Program-made: the position numbers and the translations under genes
Notes under the pieces: generated by a model
What the model was told of the DNA's origin: nothing
What the model saw: the letters and a program-made list of their open reading frames with translations, nothing else
Database searches by the model: none
In this document: positions 60,152-64,000 of the stretch, piece after piece
How the letters are laid out: each line of letters opens with the position of its first letter
How positions within the stretch are numbered: the first letter of the stretch is position 1
Source: an uncultured Eubacterium sp.
Lineage (GTDB): Bacteria; Bacillota; Clostridia; Peptostreptococcales; Anaerovoracaceae
DNA length: 64,000 nucleotides
Assembly: GCA_902495595.1 (NCBI GenBank)
Contig: CABUXV010000009.1
Coordinates: 4,114 to 68,113, forward strand
Direction of reading: 5' to 3'

Positions 60152-61058
60152 ATGGTTTATCTTGTTCCGGTTCTTTATCAGGCATACATATAAATGCAAG
60201 AGCTACTACGGTTATAATCAGTCCTGCGAAAACAATCAATGTAGGAACTTCGCCAAAGAATACGACTCCAAATATCATGGCTGCGGCAGGTTCTCCTCCC
60301 GCGCCTAAAATTGCCACTTTTCCCGCGTCAGCATAATCCAGCGCCGCAGTATACACTATATAGGGAAGTACGGATGTACATATGGCATAGAGCAGCAGAA
60401 ACGCAGAATTGACAGCGGGCTTCTCATATATAAATTCGCCTACAATATTCCATTGCGTGAAAGGCAGCAGCATTACGGAAACGGTAAGCATGCTGTAAAA
60501 TGTTATTGTAAATACATTGTAGCCCCTTTCCATAGCAAGCTTGGAAAAAACGCTGTACATCGCATAAAAAACAGCCGCCAAAAGACCTACAGCTATACCG
60601 GCAGGAGTCCATTTAAGCTGAACGCTGTTTTCAATCATGCCGCTTACCAGTACACATCCTGTTATTGCCATCAGAGTACATAAAATTTTCTTGCCCGTTA
60701 CCTTTTCCTTAAAAAGTATCGACGAAAAAAACATGACGAATACAGGTGACAAGCTCAAAAGAACTGCGGCAAAAGATAAAGTCAGCTGAGTGATAGCTTT
60801 GTTATAGCAAAAATTCAGAAGCATCATACCTAAAATTCCTGCCGATACAAAAATCCATAAATCCTTTATCCTGATTTTAAGCCATCTCTTATTGTAAATC
60901 CATATACCAAAAAACATTATAAGAGCCGCAATCATCATTTTAGATGACAGCACTGTGCAGTCATTCATTCCGAATTCAGTCAGCTTTCGTACAAAAATAC
61001 CAACAGAGCCCCACATAACTCCTGCTGCTACAGGTAAAAGCAATATAAGTTTTTTCAT
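60150..61058 (-). CDS. EamA/DMT-family transporter
   Basis: 302 residues with ten hydrophobic segments arranged as two EamA repeats of about 140 residues. Start MKKLILLLPVAAGVMWGSVGIFVRKL and the second-half GAGGEPAAAMIFGVVFFGE are characteristic. Members export metabolites such as amino acids or purine-related compounds; the substrate cannot be assigned. The ribosome site is weak (GGAGC, 11 bases). It is a single gene between two terminated units. Confidence 0.88.
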   Translation of the reverse strand: MKKLILLLPVAAGVMWGSVGIFVRKLTEFGMNDCTVLSSKMMIAALIMFFGIWIYNKRWLKIRIKDLWIFVSAGILGMMLLNFCYNKAITQLTLSFAAVLLSLSPVFVMFFSSILFKEKVTGKKILCTLMAITGCVLVSGMIENSVQLKWTPAGIAVGLLAAVFYAMYSVFSKLAMERGYNVFTITFYSMLTVSVMLLPFTQWNIVGEFIYEKPAVNSAFLLLYAICTSVLPYIVYTAALDYADAGKVAILGAGGEPAAAMIFGVVFFGEVPTLIVFAGLIITVVALAFICMPDKEPEQDKP

Positions 61059-61183
61059 TTTTTATTTATGCTCCGTCTAAATATTACGATTTAATCAATT
61101 CTTCATTTATTAAAACCCTACTTGATTCTACCACAAAACCACCTTAATTACATACTGTATTAAGGTATATTCCATTGCAGTCT

Positions 61184-61558
61184 TTATAATGTTGTAAACA
61201 GTTTAGATATGATTTTCCAGCTTCCGTCTGTTTTTATCAGGTGAAAATGATTTACCATAGCCCCATCCCCTCTGAAAGCTGTCTCCGAGACTATTACCGT
61301 TGCAATGTTTTCCTCTACATTCATGTATTCTATTTCAGCATTGTATTTTGCTCCCTGCGACTTCATAGATGGATTTTGCCCTATATCTTCTATAAAAGGT
61401 TTCGGGTCTCCAAGTAAAATATTTTCTCCAAGATACCCGTTCATCACTGCTTTTTCATGAAATACAGATTTTAATTTATCTGTATCTGCCTCATAAGTTC
61501 CGGCCGCATAAGTTTCTATCAATTTTTTTATCTGTTTTACTTCTTCGTGGTTGTTCAT
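61184..61558 (-). CDS. NTF2-like / putative lumazine-binding small protein
   Basis: 124 residues with the NTF2/SnoaL-like cone fold: an N-terminal helix (KQIKKLIETYAAGTYEADTDKLKSVFHEKAVM), then strands YNAEIEYMNVEENIATVIVSE and the closing MVNHFHLIKTDGSWKIISKLF. It matches the Lumazine_bd_2 type most closely. Its ATG overlaps the PucR stop codon (ATGA), so the two are translationally coupled. Small NTF2-like proteins act as enzymes or ligand carriers; the function here is unknown. Confidence 0.82.
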   Translation of the reverse strand: MNNHEEVKQIKKLIETYAAGTYEADTDKLKSVFHEKAVMNGYLGENILLGDPKPFIEDIGQNPSMKSQGAKYNAEIEYMNVEENIATVIVSETAFRGDGAMVNHFHLIKTDGSWKIISKLFTTL

Positions 61559-63093
61559 CTGTATATTCCTTTCATTTTGTTAAAACGGTCATGTAAATTA
61601 AAAGCCATGAGATACTGTAATTTTCTTTCGGGATCTTTCAGATCATCTTCCATGATTTCCTGTATTCTGTCAAGCCTGTATAAAAAAGTGCTCCTCTGAA
61701 CAAACAGCTCTTTCATAGCTCTTGCAGGACTGGAATCGTTCTCAAGATATGACCTTAAAGTCTCTACATATGAAGTGGCTTTTTCTTCATCATGTTCCAT
61801 AAGTTTTACCAGCGCCTCAGGGAAAAAAGATTTCGGTTCGAACTCTTTCAAGGCGCAATCCAGCATATATGAAAACGAATGCTCTTCAAAATAATGCGCC
61901 CATTTAGAGCTGCATTCCCTGATACCGTAATCTATAGCTATAAAAGCCTGCTTATAGTAAATCGGTATTTCATAAAAATCATCGCATCTTAAACTTATTC
62001 CTATGTGCAGCCGAAATGCATGAAGACAGTTTTCAATTTCATAAAGGACATTTCTTTTGTTCTTAACGCATACAACGCCGACTATATGATTTTCATAGGA
62101 AAATACCATGCTGTTGCTGAGCTTGTCCTCTATATTTTCGCATATATTGACAATGGTGTTAAGTCTTAAATCAATTTCTTCTACTTTCAAAAGAAAACAA
62201 TAAAAAGGCCCTTTTCTGTCCCATCCCGCCTCTTTAAGTTTTATTTCAGCCATATTAAAATCTATAGGCTTACCGTTAAGCATACGGTGTATTTCCTGCT
62301 CAAGAGCCCTAAGACCTTTTCCCGCCTTTACACTATAGCGCTCAAGCATTCTTTCTATTTCAGATCTCAGCTTTCCTATAACAGCACGATCCCCCTTATT
62401 AAAAGTACGGTTTCTTTCATCTACAAACAGCCTGCCCCAGTATTCACCCGAAAACAGCACGTTATCATATATATAGCTGCATTCTCCCGTATCCGTATGA
62501 AATGTAGGTTTTCTGGTTTCAAATGTTTTTTCAAAATTAGGTGTATCCCTCAGTTCATTTAAAGATTCTAAAGAAAATCTTCCCCCGTTCTTTTTCACAT
62601 TGTATATATCCATTCCTCCCGGCATTCCCGGTACTTCCGCATAGGCAATAAAATGAAAATCTTTATCGTGCAGATATATGGGATTCTCTAAAAGAGGCAG
62701 AGTCAAATACAGAAGTTTTTCTATATTGTATTCGCAGTCAATCACATTTCTCAGCTTTTCTTCCCATTTATTATATTTATCATATGTTTCCTGAATTATA
62801 TTGACCACTTCTGAAATATTGACATCTTTTTCAAGTTCAATATAATCACAGTCTGCTTTCTTATAATTTTCAGGAGAAGTGCCTATGCTGACAATTGCGC
62901 AGGCGCCCTTAAGCAGTGGCTTTATCGGCAGCTTGCTGCCCTCTGCCACATAGACTTTGCCTTCAAGAAAAAATTTCTTATCCGTAAGCAAAAGCATCTG
63001 CTCCAAAAAGAGTTCTTCGTGCCTTACACTTTCATCAACAATATCAAAATGTTTTCTAAGCATATCTGCAATCAAATCAATATTCAGCTTCAT
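61555..63093 (-). CDS. PucR-family transcriptional regulator
   Basis: 512 residues. The N-terminal 130 residues are a PucR-type sensory region (KGACAIVSIGTSPENYKKADCDYIEL). The middle about 270-400 is a GGDEF-related CdaR domain. The C-terminal HTH_30 is clear: YVETLRSYLENDSSPARAMKELFVQRSTF, written in pieces here, then YRLDRIQEI and LMAFNLHDRF. PucR regulators respond to purines, amino acids or carboxylates and often control the neighbouring catabolic gene. Here an MFS transporter lies upstream in the same direction and an NTF2-like gene overlaps downstream. Confidence 0.9.
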   Translation of the reverse strand: MKLNIDLIADMLRKHFDIVDESVRHEELFLEQMLLLTDKKFFLEGKVYVAEGSKLPIKPLLKGACAIVSIGTSPENYKKADCDYIELEKDVNISEVVNIIQETYDKYNKWEEKLRNVIDCEYNIEKLLYLTLPLLENPIYLHDKDFHFIAYAEVPGMPGGMDIYNVKKNGGRFSLESLNELRDTPNFEKTFETRKPTFHTDTGECSYIYDNVLFSGEYWGRLFVDERNRTFNKGDRAVIGKLRSEIERMLERYSVKAGKGLRALEQEIHRMLNGKPIDFNMAEIKLKEAGWDRKGPFYCFLLKVEEIDLRLNTIVNICENIEDKLSNSMVFSYENHIVGVVCVKNKRNVLYEIENCLHAFRLHIGISLRCDDFYEIPIYYKQAFIAIDYGIRECSSKWAHYFEEHSFSYMLDCALKEFEPKSFFPEALVKLMEHDEEKATSYVETLRSYLENDSSPARAMKELFVQRSTFLYRLDRIQEIMEDDLKDPERKLQYLMAFNLHDRFNKMKGIYR

Positions 63094-63117
63094 GTCCTTC
63101 TCCCTTCGAGACAGATA

Positions 63118-63148
63118 AAGTCAAACAGGATTGCTCTTGTTTGACTTT
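63118..63148. other. Perfect hairpin between the MFS and PucR genes
   Basis: AAAGTCAAACA (63118-63128) pairs with TGTTTGACTTT (63138-63148), loop of 9 nt. No T-run follows on the minus strand. It could be a PucR operator or an RNA-processing site between the two genes. Confidence 0.55.
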
Positions 63149-63164
63149 ACCGCAGTCTTACATC

Positions 63165-64000
63165 TTATTTTTGCTTTCCTGCCTTACCGGCCTCAGAATT
63201 TCTTGTTGCAAATAAATATATAATACCTGCAGCCAGAAGAACCAATGCGCAGATAAACAAAACAGGAAGTATCTCAATAAACAAATCTGTTTTCATGACA
63301 GCCTTTAGAGCCGACACGGTATATGTAGATATGAAGAATCCCACTCCCATTACAGCCGCTATAATACTTATAGCCAGGGACGCATTTTTAGCCGGAGCGA
63401 GAATCCCGGCTCTTGTCATAGCCTGAGAAAGTCCGTTGGCGTTGGAATATCCAAACAGCAGGCATGCTATTACAACAGGAATTGTTTTAGGAACAAATAT
63501 AAGTATACCGTATCCTATTACCACACATCCAAAGGAAATCAGCATAGTACTTCTCTTTAATTTAGGATAGAGAAATCCGAAAAGAATACTTGCAACAAAG
63601 GCTCCTATAAACAAAGTCGATGTAATAGTTCCTGCAAAAGCTGCTCCGCCCAGTTCCTTTTCAGCAGTGTAAACTGAAATGAACAGAGCAGTTATGGCAT
63701 ACAAAGTCTGGAATATAAAATATCCTATACACAGTATAACAAATTTTGATTTCCAGTTCTTTATTAAAGGCTTATTTTCAAAGCTTCCATTATCTTCCTC
63801 TGACGTTTCTTCTGCATCTTTCTCAGGAGGACTCTTTGGAATGAAAAATATTATCATAAGCACAGAGATGATACCGAGGGCATAGATGTAAAATACAGCC
63901 TTGAACCCGAAATTCTGAACGACAAAGCCGCTTAAAGCCGTCATAATCGTTGCCGCACAGAACATTCCTCCGTCCAGTATTCCCACCATACGGCTTCTTC
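63165..64000 (-). CDS. Major facilitator superfamily transporter, C-terminal part, cut by window edge
   Basis: 278 visible residues ending at a stop codon; the N-terminal part lies beyond the right edge. About eight hydrophobic segments are present. The cytosolic central loop is the Lys/Glu-rich SPPEKDAEETSEEDNGSF. SRMVGILDGGMFCAATIMTALSGF resembles oxalate/formate-antiporter or nitrate-type MFS transporters. It is first in a leftward unit with a PucR regulator and an NTF2-like gene, so its substrate is probably the regulator's ligand (inference). Confidence 0.85.
   Translation of the reverse strand, partial: RSRMVGILDGGMFCAATIMTALSGFVVQNFGFKAVFYIYALGIISVLMIIFFIPKSPPEKDAEETSEEDNGSFENKPLIKNWKSKFVILCIGYFIFQTLYAITALFISVYTAEKELGGAAFAGTITSTLFIGAFVASILFGFLYPKLKRSTMLISFGCVVIGYGILIFVPKTIPVVIACLLFGYSNANGLSQAMTRAGILAPAKNASLAISIIAAVMGVGFFISTYTVSALKAVMKTDLFIEILPVLFICALVLLAAGIIYLFATRNSEAGKAGKQK

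Overview
This window looks like chromosomal DNA from a strictly anaerobic, low-to-moderate GC, Gram-positive bacterium of the class Clostridia. The signs are [FeFe]-hydrogenase maturases HydF and HydG, an oxygen-sensitive class III ribonucleotide reductase (nrdD), a butyrate-type 3-hydroxybutyryl-CoA dehydrogenase, cell-wall proteins with sortase-like tails, strong AGGAGG ribosome sites, and the clostridial rho-yqhQ-prmC order. A closer placement (for example Anaerovoracaceae or Family XIII) is only a guess. No phage, transposase, integrase or CRISPR array was found.

Layout. 1-4060 is a leftward cluster: TetR regulator, FGGY carbohydrate kinase, class III aminotransferase, and the first 98 codons of a RuBisCO-superfamily protein cut by the window edge. 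4.2-5.2 kb holds a GNAT acetyltransferase and rpmE. 5.3-11.4 kb and 18.5-23.9 kb hold three exported proteins: two very large repeat-built wall proteins and a beta-helix-like lipoprotein. Between them (11.7-18.1 kb) lie hydF, hydG, prmC, yqhQ and rho. 24.2-26.2 kb is an antibiotic-resistance-type ABC-F gene behind a leader peptide and two terminators. 26.2-32.2 kb is housekeeping: hbd, an XRE regulator, an AEC permease, DUF1846, a 30-residue membrane peptide, DUF1934 and hslO. 32.3-35.1 kb has an HtrA protease, an AAC(6')-like acetyltransferase and a second XRE paralogue. 35.6-43.9 kb is a seven-gene aromatic amino acid operon behind a Phe/Tyr-rich leader peptide and attenuator. 43.9-52.7 kb has a DUF1847 protein, a TetR/ABC exporter locus, a ferredoxin, a cupin, nrdD, a GyrI-like protein, a CPBP protease and tRNA-Arg(CCU). 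53.2-60.1 kb runs purB, purA, dihydropyrimidinase, an M20 carbamoylase and alanine racemase. 60.1-64.0 kb has an EamA transporter and a leftward MFS-PucR-NTF2-like operon.

Most striking. (1) Three intergenic 260-bp elements (27343-27602, 35174-35433, 44619-44878), each with four dyads CCAAAA-N18-TTTTGG whose first arms start exactly 72, 73 and 72 bp apart in every copy, although the sequence between them has diverged. I know of no described element like this. (2) The RuBisCO-like, aminotransferase and FGGY-kinase cluster, which matches no RuBisCO-like pathway I recognise. (3) Two classical leader-peptide attenuators, for aromatic biosynthesis and for ABC-F resistance. (4) A separate dispersed repeat of about 100 bp, in three copies. 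Gene starts were moved to match ribosome-binding sites where the longest frame lacked one. All calls come from reading the sequence; no database search was run.
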